Shown piece after piece: positions 1-8,239 of a stretch of DNA of 64,000 bases. The translations under genes and the position numbers were made by a program. The notes beneath the pieces were generated by a model, which saw nothing but the letters and a program-made list of their open reading frames with translations, was not told the DNA's origin and ran no database searches. Origin of the DNA: Paenibacillus validus NBRC 15382 (GTDB lineage: Bacteria; Bacillota; Bacilli; Paenibacillales; NBRC-103111); contig NZ_BIMH01000005.1 of the NCBI RefSeq assembly GCF_004000985.1, forward strand, positions 124,001 through 188,000. The letters run 5' to 3'. Every line of letters begins with the position of its first letter. Position 1 is the stretch's first letter.

Positions 1-831
1 GGCTGCGGTCTCGGCCGCTTTACGGATTATTTGTTGGTCCGCTTTACTGAGCGAATCCATAAACTTCTTGCTGGCCATCAGCGGTGCGGGACTATAGGTG
101 TGATTGGTCTTCGTTAAATATTTTTGCACCTCATAAAATTTGGTGGCCGCAATCTGTCCATACGGGTTCTCCTGGGCATCGACCGTTCCTTGCTGAAGAG
201 CGGTAAAGAGCTCTGTGAAGGCCATCGGTGTCGGTTTCGCCCCCAATGCTTTCCACGTGTCGACGGTCAACGGATTCTCCGCTACCCGGACCTTAATATC
301 CAGCAAATCTTTAACCGATTTAATTTCGTGCTTGTTGTTTGTCAAATTGCGGAATCCGAGCTCCATATAACTTAAACCGGCATAGCCCCTGGCCTCGCCG
401 CTGTTCAGAATTTCCATGCCGACCGGGCCATGGAGAAAGCGGTCGACTTGTTGTTCGTCGGCAAATAAAAACGGCAAATCGTACGCCGTAAAGGCCGGGA
501 CAAAATTGCCTAATGCCGATGGAGAGATGATGGCGGCCTGAACCGTTCCGATCTGAAGCGCTTCAGCGAGCTCACGGTCGCCGCCCATTTGACCGCTGTG
601 AAAAATTTTGACCTGAATACTATGATTGCTTTCCTGTTCCACCATTTCCTTGAACTTGACCAAGCCTTCATGCAAGGAATGCTGTGAATTCACTGATGTT
701 GCAAGGTTCAATACTTTGGCTTCTTGCTTCGTCCCGCCGGTTTGCGGTATTTGGGAACTTTTGCCGCTGCAGCCGGAGAGGATTAAACCGAGTATGCCCA
801 AAACGCTCATTGACCGAAACCACATGTTCAT
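1..831 (-). CDS. TRAP transporter solute-binding lipoprotein (DctP family), 3' part cut by window edge
   Basis: Reading the - strand from the ATG at 831 gives 277 codons with no stop before the window edge, so the C-terminus is missing. The N-terminus has a short hydrophobic stretch ending in a lipobox (LSGC), so this is probably a lipid-anchored extracytoplasmic binding protein. The body is DctP-like: 'LNLATSVN', 'EALQIGTVQAA', 'YMELGFRNLTN', 'KVRVAENPL' and 'ALQQGTVDAQENP', the last being the conserved ligand-site region of TRAP binding proteins for organic acids. The start is supported by a G-rich ribosome site about 8 bases upstream (complement of 837-846). The DctQ and DctM membrane subunits would be expected beyond position 1. 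The ligand is not predictable. A cre-like site lies about 120 bases upstream. Confidence 0.88.
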   Translation of the reverse strand, partial: MNMWFRSMSVLGILGLILSGCSGKSSQIPQTGGTKQEAKVLNLATSVNSQHSLHEGLVKFKEMVEQESNHSIQVKIFHSGQMGGDRELAEALQIGTVQAAIISPSALGNFVPAFTAYDLPFLFADEQQVDRFLHGPVGMEILNSGEARGYAGLSYMELGFRNLTNNKHEIKSVKDLLDIKVRVAENPLTVDTWKALGAKPTPMAFTELFTALQQGTVDAQENPYGQIAATKFYEVQKYLTKTNHTYSPAPLMASKKFMDSLSKADQQIIRKAAETAA

Positions 832-948
832 GTGGACTTCCCCCTTAGAAATGACTTTGGATTGAGAACTGCCGCGCCCGTCTTCGTAATACTCTAGAAT
901 CTTAGATGTTAAAAAATCTGAGACTGGACAAAGCACCTATACCCCAAA

Positions 949-964
949 ATGTATTCGCTTACAT
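949..964. promoter_or_regulatory. Possible CcpA catabolite-response element (cre-like)
   Basis: The 16-mer ATGTATTCGCTTACAT is a near palindrome that matches the Bacillota cre consensus (TGnAAnCGnwwnCA) except for one base. It lies in the divergent gap between the TRAP binding-protein gene and the broken YcdB-like gene. Carbon-catabolite control of a carboxylate importer would be typical. The match is imperfect and no clear promoter for the - strand gene could be fixed beside it. Confidence 0.35.
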
Positions 965-1043
965 TTATGATTATGATAAATGCCATGCACTCAAAAAAGA
1001 CAACATAACTAATATTATGTAACCTATATTTTTCGACGCTGGC

Positions 1044-1073
1044 TTGATTCAAGGAAATAAATGCTAGTACAAT
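1044..1073 (+). promoter_or_regulatory. Probable sigma-A promoter of the YcdB-like gene
   Basis: TTGATT at 1044-1049 and TACAAT at 1068-1073 are separated by 18 bases. They lie 40 bases upstream of the ATG at 1113, which has an AAAGGGTGG ribosome site. No other promoter candidate is as good in this gap. The rest of 832-1112 holds the cre-like site and AT-rich sequence in which nothing else was recognised. Confidence 0.45.
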
Positions 1074-1112
1074 AGAACAAGTTCGATTCAGGAATGGGGA
1101 AAGGGTGGCTGC

Positions 1113-1816
1113 ATGAAGCTTCTAACGGTTCAAGACGCAATAGCTAAAGTCAACGCCTGGTTCCATATTCCAGTCACACATGACGTGATCCATAGCGGTA
1201 TTTACCGCAATTCGGAGCCTAACCAGGTAAACCGATATTTTCCGCGGATCAGTATGAGGCTTTAAGGGTAAGCGATCATGTGACCGAGGTAGATCCTTGT
1301 GCGCCGCATCCTTTTTTTCCCGTACTGTCGGATGAAGAGGTGATTAAAGCCAAAGACATCGCCGTCTCCTATTTGCAGCAGCACATGAGCGAAGAAACGT
1401 GTCAGTACGCCTTTATTCGCAAGGAAGGACATGAAGTGGCAAGGAGCATGCAGGGAAATCGGCTTCAGGTTGAGATCCAACGCCTGTACAACGGAATACC
1501 TGTCATTGGGGGAGCCGTCCGTTTGTTTATAGATCGCGATAGTTGGGAGCTGAACCATGTCATGGACGGCCTGGAATTTTGGAAGATGGCCGCCAATTCT
1601 AACATCCTTGCATATAAAGAACCCCGAATTGCAATGGAAGAAGCATGGAGTAAACTGAAAGGAAAAGTCGAATTGAACCTGCATTACAGATTGGAGGAGG
1701 GCGTTCCGGCAAACGAAACAAAACGCGCGATCTCGGTCTACACGCTGGATTGCGATTGGATTTGCAATGCCGTTACGGGAGAAGTGACGAAGCTGGCTCT
1801 TCCAGGCACTCCTTAA
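1113..1816 (+). pseudogene. YcdB/YcdC-like (PepSY-type) domain protein broken by a frameshift
   Basis: A first frame starts at ATG 1113 and stops at TAA 1263-1265 after 50 codons. A second frame is open from 1223 to the stop at 1816 and reads smoothly back through 'FSADQYEALRVSDHV' into the first frame. One base missing from the T run at 1238-1241 would join them into a protein of about 234 residues. The body (LYNGIPVIGGAVRLFIDRDSWELNHV, split here as 'LYNGIPVIGG' and 'AVRLFIDRDSW', and a final 'CNAVTGEVTKL') resembles a single YcdB/YcdC domain, a PepSY-like fold of Bacillota. Family assignment is by pattern only. If the frameshift is a sequencing error the gene is intact. An alternative reading is a separate 178-residue protein starting at GTG 1280, but this has no convincing ribosome site. 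Confidence 0.55.
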
Positions 1817-1850
1817 AATGATCACGGCGAGGGCCATATCCGTTCTCCGG

Positions 1851-1884
1851 CAGCCTGCATACTATGCGGGCTGTTTGTGTTTTT
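1851..1884 (+). terminator. Rho-independent terminator after the YcdB-like gene
   Basis: A 9-bp stem (1851-1859 with 1865-1873, one G-T pair) with a 5-base loop is followed by the T-rich tract TTTGTGTTTTT. It lies 35 bases after the stop at 1816 and separates that gene from the germination operon. Confidence 0.65.
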
Positions 1885-1893
1885 CCAAGTTCT

Positions 1894-1923
1894 ACATATT
1901 TCCATTCAAGCCAGGTCATACTA
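1894..1923 (+). promoter_or_regulatory. Candidate forespore sigma-G promoter of the ger operon
   Basis: CATACTA at 1917-1923 fits the sigma-G -10 consensus (CATnnTA). ACATA, 18 bases upstream at 1894-1898, is close to the -35 (GHATR). The position, about 50 bases before the TTG at 1973, and the expected forespore expression of germinant receptor operons support it. The -35 has one mismatch. Confidence 0.45.
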
Positions 1924-1972
1924 TGGAAAGTCGATCGGTTCAAGCTTATCTTTATCTGGAGGAGGCAGGGCA

Positions 1973-3682
1973 TTGTTCTTCTGGCAAAGATTTAAACATA
2001 GAAAACCGACAAAAAACAATAGGGGAAGCCGCGGTACAAGTTCCCCGTCCGCAGTTTCTGATAAGCCGGAGCTCCAAATGAAGATTCAGACGGAACTGGA
2101 GGATACGATTCGATTGCTGGAATCGCTGCTTGGAGAGAACGAGGATCTCATCATGCGGCGTTTTCATATTTTCGGCGATCACCCGGCCATCCTGATGTAT
2201 TTCTCCAATATGGCGGATCAAGCGGCAATCAACAGCGAGATTATGAAGTCTCTCATGTATGTGCCATCGCATCTGGAGGGTAAGGAAATTCAACCGGAAC
2301 GCTTGAAGCATGTGCTGCTTTACGATTCGCTCCACCACAGCAAAGGAACCTTGGAGAGCAAGGTGTCCGTCATTGTTGACGGTGTGCTGCGCGGACAGAC
2401 CGTTGTAGCCGTACAGGGATTCGATGAGGCCATCTTGCTGGATACGGCTAGCGTGACGAAGCGGACGGTCAATCAACCCGAGACGGAGCAGGTCATCCGC
2501 GGACCGCGCGAAGGGTTCATTGAGCAGCTTGAAACGAACATCGCGCTTCTGCGTTACCGCTTGCCGACGCCGGACTTTCGTATAAAAATGACAAAAATCG
2601 GCCGGATTACGAAGTCACGGGTGGCGATTTGCTACCTTAAAGGAATCGCGAACGACGCTCTCATCCAGGAAGTTCAGAACCGGCTGGCCGTCATTGACAT
2701 TGACGGCGTGCTGGATGTGGGCTATTTGGAGCAATTCATCGAGGATAATCATTATTCCCCGTTTCCTCAGGTGCAAAATACGGAGCGGCCCGATAAAGCG
2801 GTGGCCAATATGCTGGAGGGCCGCGTCATCATCATGGTGGACGGCTCGCCTTTTGCCTTAATAGCACCGACGGTATTCAGCCAGTTTTACCAGACGACCG
2901 AGGACTACTCGGAGCGGTTTGTCATGGTCAGCTTCATTCGATTGGCCCGGTTGCTCGCGCTTGCTTTCTCTTTGATTACACCTTCTTTGTATGTCGCGAT
3001 TATTTCCTACAACCCGGAGCTGATCCCAACGGAGTTCGCCGTTGCCGTGTCAGGCGGGCGTGCGGGCGTGCCTTTCCCTTCGGTGGTCGAGGTGCTCGTT
3101 ATGGAGGCGTCGATGGAGGTGTTGAGGGAGGCGACTTTACGACTGCCTCAGCAAATCGGGGGGGCCTTGTCGATTGTCGGCGTTCTTGTCATCGGACAAG
3201 CGGCTGTCGCGGCCGGTTTTGTCAGCCCCATCACGGTCGTTACGATTGCGCTCACGACTATCGGCTCCTTCGCGACGCCCGCTTACAATGCGGCTTTGGC
3301 GCTTCGCCTGCTGCGGTTTCCGCTTGTGGTTTTGGCCGGGATGTTCGGTCTATACGGCGTTATGGTCGGATTAATACTCATTGCCAATCATATGCTTTCC
3401 CTCCGCTCGTTCGGCGTGCCTTACTTGAGCCCGATCGTGCCTGGCAATTTTGAAGGGATGAAGGACACGGCGATGAGGGCTCCGCTGTGGTCAATGAAAA
3501 AACGTCCTGCGCTCCTGCATCCGCCCAATCAGAATCGGCTCGGGGATGATGTCAAAGAAAAGCTGGATCAATCTTATCACAATACGCTGGATCCACTAAA
3601 AGTCGGGAACGAGAAATGGGGGGAAGCAGATGGAGTATCCACGCCAAGTGACCGTCATTCAAGCGACCGCGGTACTGATTAG
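1973..3682 (+). CDS. gerKA: Spore germination receptor A subunit (GerA/GerKA family)
   Basis: This is the A subunit of a Ger-type nutrient germinant receptor, which sits in the spore inner membrane and triggers germination when its ligand binds. The 569-residue protein has a hydrophilic N-terminal domain of about 240 residues, then several membrane segments ('LARLLALAFSLITPSLYVAI', 'GGALSIVGVLVIGQAAVAAG', 'LVVLAGMFGLYGVMVGLILI') with the family-typical 'GRAGVPFPSVVEVLVMEAS' between them, and a cytoplasmic tail. The TTG at 1973 was chosen because GGAGGAGG lies 7 bases before it. Earlier in-frame starts have no ribosome site and add unrelated residues. The end overlaps the B-subunit gene by 53 bases, so translation is probably coupled. 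The exact receptor class (GerA, GerB, GerK) cannot be told, and the symbol is the usual generic one. Confidence 0.93.
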   Translation: MFFWQRFKHRKPTKNNRGSRGTSSPSAVSDKPELQMKIQTELEDTIRLLESLLGENEDLIMRRFHIFGDHPAILMYFSNMADQAAINSEIMKSLMYVPSHLEGKEIQPERLKHVLLYDSLHHSKGTLESKVSVIVDGVLRGQTVVAVQGFDEAILLDTASVTKRTVNQPETEQVIRGPREGFIEQLETNIALLRYRLPTPDFRIKMTKIGRITKSRVAICYLKGIANDALIQEVQNRLAVIDIDGVLDVGYLEQFIEDNHYSPFPQVQNTERPDKAVANMLEGRVIIMVDGSPFALIAPTVFSQFYQTTEDYSERFVMVSFIRLARLLALAFSLITPSLYVAIISYNPELIPTEFAVAVSGGRAGVPFPSVVEVLVMEASMEVLREATLRLPQQIGGALSIVGVLVIGQAAVAAGFVSPITVVTIALTTIGSFATPAYNAALALRLLRFPLVVLAGMFGLYGVMVGLILIANHMLSLRSFGVPYLSPIVPGNFEGMKDTAMRAPLWSMKKRPALLHPPNQNRLGDDVKEKLDQSYHNTLDPLKVGNEKWGEADGVSTPSDRHSSDRGTD

Positions 3683-4751
3683 CACCATCATCGGTGTTGG
3701 CGTACTGCCGCTTCCACTATTTGCGGCTCGTGCCGCCGACACCGGAGCGCCGCTCGTCACGCTGCTCGGTATTTTGCTAGCCTTCACAGGCTTGTGGACC
3801 GTGACGAAGCTCGGTATGCGCTTTCCGAATCAATCGATTATTCAATACAGTGAAGTCGTCTTGGGCAGATGGCCGGCATGGCTTGGCAGCATCCTGATCA
3901 TCGGTTTTTTCTCGCTGCTTACGTCTCTGGCCGCACGCGAATTCGGGGAGGTGGTGATCACTTCCGTATTAAGGAAAACACCGCTTGAGGTTACGGTTAT
4001 TGTCATGCTGCTGCTCGCGACGCTGTCGTCACGAAACAACCAGACGACCTTTACCTATATTCATCATTTTTATTTGCCGCTGATCGTGTTCCCTTGTATC
4101 CTGATCGTGGCGTTATCGCTCAAGAACGCGCAGCTTACCAATCTGCAGCCTCTTTGGGGCAACGAGCCCCACGGCATGCTGTCGGGCATGTTGACGATTG
4201 CGGGGTTGTTTCAAGGCTCCTTCATTCATACGATCGTTATTCCAGTCATGCGCCGTCCGGAGAAAGCGATGCAGGCGAGCGTCTGGGGCATGATCATTGC
4301 GGGGGGGCTGTATTTCAGTATCGTAACCGCAGCGGTCGGGGTGTTCGGTCCGGAAGAAACGAAGCTGTTGTTATGGCCGACGCTGGAGCTGGCCAAAACC
4401 ACAGCGCTGCCCGGAAATATTCTTGAACGCTTGGACGCGGCCTTTCTTGCAGTTTGGGTAACCGCGGTTTTTACAACGCTGTTCTCCAGCTACTATTTAA
4501 CCATCCGCGCGATTAGCAGGCTGTTCCGGCTGCGCGACCAGAAGATGCTCTCCTTATTTATATTGCCCTTCCTGTTTGTGCTGGCCATGATACCACAGAA
4601 CATCTTGCATATGTACGAGATTATTGTAAGGGTCGGACAATTCGGATTGTTGATCACGATCGTCTATCCGATGTTCCTGCTGCTGGTCGCGGTAATCCGA
4701 AGGAAGAGGGGGGAGATGCATGACCGTATGCCGACTGAGCAAAACGGCTAG
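3630..4751 (+). CDS. gerKB: Spore germination receptor B subunit, APC-type permease (GerKB family)
   Basis: A 373-residue polytopic membrane protein of the amino acid/polyamine/organocation superfamily. The N-terminal helix ('ISTIIGVGVLPLPLFAAR') carries the glycine-rich unwound segment of these transporters, and about ten hydrophobic segments follow, ending in 'FGLLITIVYPMFLLLVAVI'. In germinant receptors this subunit contributes to ligand recognition and may form the ion path. The ATG at 3630 follows GGGGGAAG. It begins inside the A-subunit gene and overlaps the C-subunit gene by 32 bases, the tight A-B-C order typical of ger operons. Length is normal for the family. Confidence 0.93.
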   Translation: MEYPRQVTVIQATAVLISTIIGVGVLPLPLFAARAADTGAPLVTLLGILLAFTGLWTVTKLGMRFPNQSIIQYSEVVLGRWPAWLGSILIIGFFSLLTSLAAREFGEVVITSVLRKTPLEVTVIVMLLLATLSSRNNQTTFTYIHHFYLPLIVFPCILIVALSLKNAQLTNLQPLWGNEPHGMLSGMLTIAGLFQGSFIHTIVIPVMRRPEKAMQASVWGMIIAGGLYFSIVTAAVGVFGPEETKLLLWPTLELAKTTALPGNILERLDAAFLAVWVTAVFTTLFSSYYLTIRAISRLFRLRDQKMLSLFILPFLFVLAMIPQNILHMYEIIVRVGQFGLLITIVYPMFLLLVAVIRRKRGEMHDRMPTEQNG

Positions 4752-5949
4752 CCTGCTGCTCGTCTTCCTGCTGACGATTCCGATGCTCACGGGCTGCTGG
4801 GATCGTCAGGAGATTGAGGAGCGGGCCGTCGTGCTTGGCATTGGCATTGATACTGCCGATCCGGAGGAGAAAAAGGCGGACGAGGAAATATCTCACCTGA
4901 AAGGACAGATTCATGCTTCGGATACCGGTCTGGTGAAGGTTACCGTCCAGATCGCCGTCCCCGGTCGAATACCGCTTGGACCTGGAGAAAGCGGGGGCGG
5001 GGGCGGAGGAAAAAGGACGGTTTGGGTCGTGGATGCCGTCGGGTTTACCATCGATGATGCCGTCAACGCTTTACAGCAGCGGGTCTCGCCGCCGTTGTTT
5101 TTCGGCCATCTTCGCATCATCGTCGTATCCGAAGCCGTGGCCAGACTCGGCATGCAGAACTTGAACGATTACTTTCGGCGTAATCCGGAAGTGCGCAGAT
5201 TGAATTGGATGTTCATTTGCAAGCAAGAAGCTTCGGATATTATGTTTGCCTCGCCGCAGCTTGAACGTGTGCCTTCCCTTTATCTCATGACGACGATGGA
5301 TCAAGCGGTCAAGATGGGACGGTTCCCTAACGATTTTCTAGGTGTTTTCTGGAATGCTTCTTCTTCCAAGGGGAGAGAGGGATTTTTGCCGTATGTGGAA
5401 CTGAAGAAGGAACAAAATATACAGATTAGCGGCATGGCCTATTTCAGAGGGGAAAAATTAGTAGGCATCTCCAAACCTATCGAGGTTCCGCTATACATGG
5501 GAATCACGGGCCTCAGTCTGGCCGGCGGGCAATCGTTCGTGAGAGTGCCGGGCACCAGGGACTACTTCATGTATCAAGTCAGAAGCCGGAAATCAACGAA
5601 GAAAGTACGGATCTTAAACGGGAAGCCCGTCATGAACGTCACGATTTCCCTGGAAGGCAACCTGCTGAGTAAATCGAACGAATCGGTTCAGCTCAGCAAT
5701 GACGTCATCCATGAAATTGAACAGCAGCTAGAATCGCAGCTGCTGACTGGCTATCAGCGATTCATCGCGGATACCCAGAAGAAAGGCTCCGATATCTTCG
5801 GATTCGGCGAATACGTGAGGGCCAAAAAACCGGCCTATTGGAACCAGCATGTGAAGACGAAGCAAGCCTGGCAAAACGTATACAAGGAACTTCAAGTCGA
5901 GGTCAAGGTCAACATCCATGTTCGCCGAATCGGGATGAAGGCTACCTAG
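4720..5949 (+). CDS. gerKC: Spore germination receptor C subunit lipoprotein (GerKC family)
   Basis: A 409-residue lipoprotein with an N-terminal signal and lipobox LTGC followed by 'WDRQEIEERAVVLGIGID', the hallmark opening of Ger(x)C proteins. It would be anchored in the outer leaflet of the spore inner membrane and complete the receptor. A glycine run (five Gly near residue 92) forms a flexible loop that is not conserved in the family. The C-terminal half has the long 'YQRFIADTQKKGSDIFGFGE' helix region and ends in 'VKVNIHVRRIG'. Start ATG 4720 follows a strong AGGGGGGAG ribosome site. Confidence 0.93.
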   Translation: MTVCRLSKTASLLLVFLLTIPMLTGCWDRQEIEERAVVLGIGIDTADPEEKKADEEISHLKGQIHASDTGLVKVTVQIAVPGRIPLGPGESGGGGGGKRTVWVVDAVGFTIDDAVNALQQRVSPPLFFGHLRIIVVSEAVARLGMQNLNDYFRRNPEVRRLNWMFICKQEASDIMFASPQLERVPSLYLMTTMDQAVKMGRFPNDFLGVFWNASSSKGREGFLPYVELKKEQNIQISGMAYFRGEKLVGISKPIEVPLYMGITGLSLAGGQSFVRVPGTRDYFMYQVRSRKSTKKVRILNGKPVMNVTISLEGNLLSKSNESVQLSNDVIHEIEQQLESQLLTGYQRFIADTQKKGSDIFGFGEYVRAKKPAYWNQHVKTKQAWQNVYKELQVEVKVNIHVRRIGMKAT

Positions 5950-5990
5950 CTGCGAGGGACTTTCGTACATCAAAATAAGGGGGAGGTACA

Positions 5991-6200
5991 ATGGCTACGG
6001 GCCTTGCGATCGGCTATGAAAATTTTACGATTTTTTTGCTCCTGCTGTCGGGTTGGTTTATTCTGCAATTTGATGTGAAAGGATATGCGCAAGCGAAGAT
6101 GTGGAAGGAACATAAAGTCGCGCAAATACTCGGATGGTTCAACCTTATTCTAGGCGTGGCCATTCTGGCAGGGCATTGGATATATGAGCGAGTAAAATGA
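5991..6200 (+). CDS. Small two-helix membrane protein of the germination operon (CLC_0170-like)
   Basis: A 69-residue protein with two hydrophobic segments ('FTIFLLLLSGWFILQF' and 'ILGWFNLILGVAILAGHWI') joined by a short basic loop with 'KGYAQAKMWKEHKVAQ'. It lies 41 bases behind the C subunit and in front of the terminator, so it is the last gene of the ger operon. Small membrane proteins in this position are known in Bacillota germinant receptor operons (the CLC_0170-type family and GerD/GerX-type accessory proteins). The match is by size, topology and position rather than a decisive motif. A GGGGGAGG ribosome site precedes the ATG. Confidence 0.7.
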   Translation: MATGLAIGYENFTIFLLLLSGWFILQFDVKGYAQAKMWKEHKVAQILGWFNLILGVAILAGHWIYERVK

Positions 6201-6207
6201 TGGATCA

Positions 6208-6237
6208 GCAGCTCCGACTACAGGGGCTGCCTTTTTT
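6208..6237 (+). terminator. Terminator of the ger operon
   Basis: An 8-bp stem (6208-6215 with 6223-6230, one T-G pair) with a 7-base loop is followed by CTTTTTT. It starts 7 bases after the stop of the small membrane protein gene. Confidence 0.85.
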
Positions 6238-6359
6238 CGTAAGATGGAACCAGAACCGTCATAATGTGCAAATGGCATGAATACACATAGGAAAGCATGC
6301 AGCTTATCCGTCATTATCACGATGTTATTGAACATGGCACGAGGGGATGGAGGCCGGAA

Positions 6360-7511
6360 ATGGAATACGCAGATCCAATCATTGCGATCTTGGGAATAGG
6401 TACTGCTGTGCCGGATTATCGCATCGAACAAGCCGAAGCTGCTCAAAGATTAGCTGAAGCATTGAAGGATAGGCCCGACTCTGCGCGCTGGGCAAAGCGA
6501 ATATTCAAGCAATGCGGAGTGGAAACCCGTTACACTTGTGAACCTAACCTGCTGGAGTCCGCCTCCGATTGCCGTTATTTGCCGCGAACATCCAACAAAG
6601 ATGTGCCGACGACCGAAGCGCGTATGGAAACCTATAAGCGACAATCCGTTCCATTGGGACTCCAAGCTGCGAGACTGGCCCTCTCGGATGGAGACATGGA
6701 CGCTTCGGATATTACCCATCTGATCACGGTCAGCTGCACCGGGCAATTCCTGCCGGGAATGGATACCGCATTAGTCCGCCAGCTGGGACTCGCTCCCACC
6801 GTGAACCGGATTGCGCTTCATTTTTTAGGCTGTGCGGCGGGCTTGAAGGCCGTTTGCCTATCCAGGCAAATTGTGGCCGGCCAGCCGTCCGCCAACGTAT
6901 TAATTGTGTGTGTGGAGTTATGCACGCTGCATATTCAGCCTTCCAGCGAGCGGGAGCACCTATACGCCGCTTCGTTCTTTGGCGACGGAGCATCGGCTTG
7001 TATTGTCGGTACCGCCGGACCTCACCATAGATCGATCTTTCGGTTACATGAACCTCATTCCGTCCTGCTTCCGGACTCCTCCGAAGAAATGGTGTGGGAA
7101 GTAGGCGATTATGGCTTTGATCTTTATCTTTCCAGCAACATTCCCAAGCTGATAGGCCGTATGATACCGGCAGAAGTAGAGCGTTTTTTGAACGGAGAGA
7201 TCAAGCCGGATTTATGGGCAATTCATCCCGGCGGCCGGGGGATTGTCGATACGCTGCAAGACAAGTTGGGGCTTACCCATGAGCAAACCCGCTCAAGCCG
7301 AACCGTACTTCGCGAGTATGGGAATGTGTCTTCGGCGACCATCTTGTTCGTGCTTAACGAGATGAGACGGGAGCTGCAAGTCCTCGGCTCCGGACCAGCG
7401 AACGGGATAGCCCTCGCCTTCGGTCCCGGCCTGACCGCGGAGATGATCAAGTTCGCTTATGTCCCGTCCGCCAGTATCCAGGAACAGCTTGCAGGCGGTG
7501 CCTATGTGTAA
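6360..7511 (+). CDS. Type III polyketide synthase (chalcone synthase-like, BpsA/SrsA type)
   Basis: A 383-residue thiolase-fold enzyme that would extend an acyl-CoA starter with malonyl-CoA and cyclise it to a pyrone or resorcinol. The catalytic triad is visible: Cys158 in 'FLGCAAGLKAV', His289 in 'WAIHPGGRGI' and Asn322 in 'EYGNVSSAT'. The C-terminal 'GIALAFGPGLTAEM' closes the active site as in the chalcone/stilbene synthase family. The ATG at 6360 follows GGAGG by 6 bases and matches the family start; an in-frame ATG at 6297 has no ribosome site. The gene overlaps the next by 8 bases. With a methyltransferase and a flavoprotein behind it, the product is probably a methylated and/or oxidised phenolic lipid, as for srsABC of Streptomyces. 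Confidence 0.93.
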   Translation: MEYADPIIAILGIGTAVPDYRIEQAEAAQRLAEALKDRPDSARWAKRIFKQCGVETRYTCEPNLLESASDCRYLPRTSNKDVPTTEARMETYKRQSVPLGLQAARLALSDGDMDASDITHLITVSCTGQFLPGMDTALVRQLGLAPTVNRIALHFLGCAAGLKAVCLSRQIVAGQPSANVLIVCVELCTLHIQPSSEREHLYAASFFGDGASACIVGTAGPHHRSIFRLHEPHSVLLPDSSEEMVWEVGDYGFDLYLSSNIPKLIGRMIPAEVERFLNGEIKPDLWAIHPGGRGIVDTLQDKLGLTHEQTRSSRTVLREYGNVSSATILFVLNEMRRELQVLGSGPANGIALAFGPGLTAEMIKFAYVPSASIQEQLAGGAYV

Positions 7512-8238
7512 AGCGCTTCGTCAGCGCACCGAAGAGCCCGAATTGATGGATGACTTGTCTATGGGGGGGCCCGAGCTTCGCGAAGCCTTGCAGCATCTTC
7601 GCGTGCTGAACCGGATCTTCGCCGCCGCCGCGCCTACGCTGTACGGCGTGCGGCGATTATGGATGGAAGCGGGCCAACCGGACCGCTTATCCATCCTGGA
7701 TATCGGGGCAGGGTCGGGGGATGTCAATAAGCATCTGCTGAGATGGGCGGATGCGAACCGGATCGATCTCAGCGTCACGTTGGTGGATATCACCGAAGAG
7801 GCTTGCGAAGAGGCAAGGCTCTTCTTTCATGACGAACCGCGGGTACGGGTCATCAGACGTGATTTGTTTGAGCTGCCGGAGGCAAGTGCGGATGTGACGA
7901 CGGGGACGCAGTTTGTCCATCATTTTGCGGCAAGCGAGCTGCCCAAGGTTGTAGCAAGCATGTGTAAGGCATCCCGGCTGGGCGTTGTGATCAATGACAT
8001 TCATCGGCACTGGCTCCCGTGGGCCGCGGTATGGCTTACGGCGCGATTGATTTCCAATAACCGGTATATTCGAAAAGACGGACCGTTGTCCGTAGCCAAA
8101 GGGTTTCGTGCGGCGGATTGGAAGGAACTTAAGCATGCGCTGGGCGTATCGGACATGTTCTATGCCTGGAGGCCGTTATTTCGGTATGTAGTCGTCATCG
8201 GAACAAGAAGAGCTCATTCCATCGACGGAGTTGAATAG
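7504..8238 (+). CDS. SAM-dependent class I methyltransferase of the polyketide operon
   Basis: A 244-residue protein with the class I motif I 'ILDIGAGSGDVNKHLL', the acidic end of strand 2 'VTLVDIT' and a motif-IV-like 'DVTTGTQFVHHF'. It probably O- or C-methylates the product of the upstream type III polyketide synthase. The ATG at 7504 overlaps the synthase stop codon (ATGTGTAA), which implies coupled translation. An in-frame ATG at 7459 is possible but lies inside the synthase gene and precedes the conserved 'ELMDDLSMGGPELREAL' by too much. The partner in the Streptomyces srs operon is an unrelated membrane methyltransferase, so the analogy is functional only. Confidence 0.8.
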   Translation: MCKALRQRTEEPELMDDLSMGGPELREALQHLRVLNRIFAAAAPTLYGVRRLWMEAGQPDRLSILDIGAGSGDVNKHLLRWADANRIDLSVTLVDITEEACEEARLFFHDEPRVRVIRRDLFELPEASADVTTGTQFVHHFAASELPKVVASMCKASRLGVVINDIHRHWLPWAAVWLTARLISNNRYIRKDGPLSVAKGFRAADWKELKHALGVSDMFYAWRPLFRYVVVIGTRRAHSIDGVE

Positions 8239-8239
8239 G

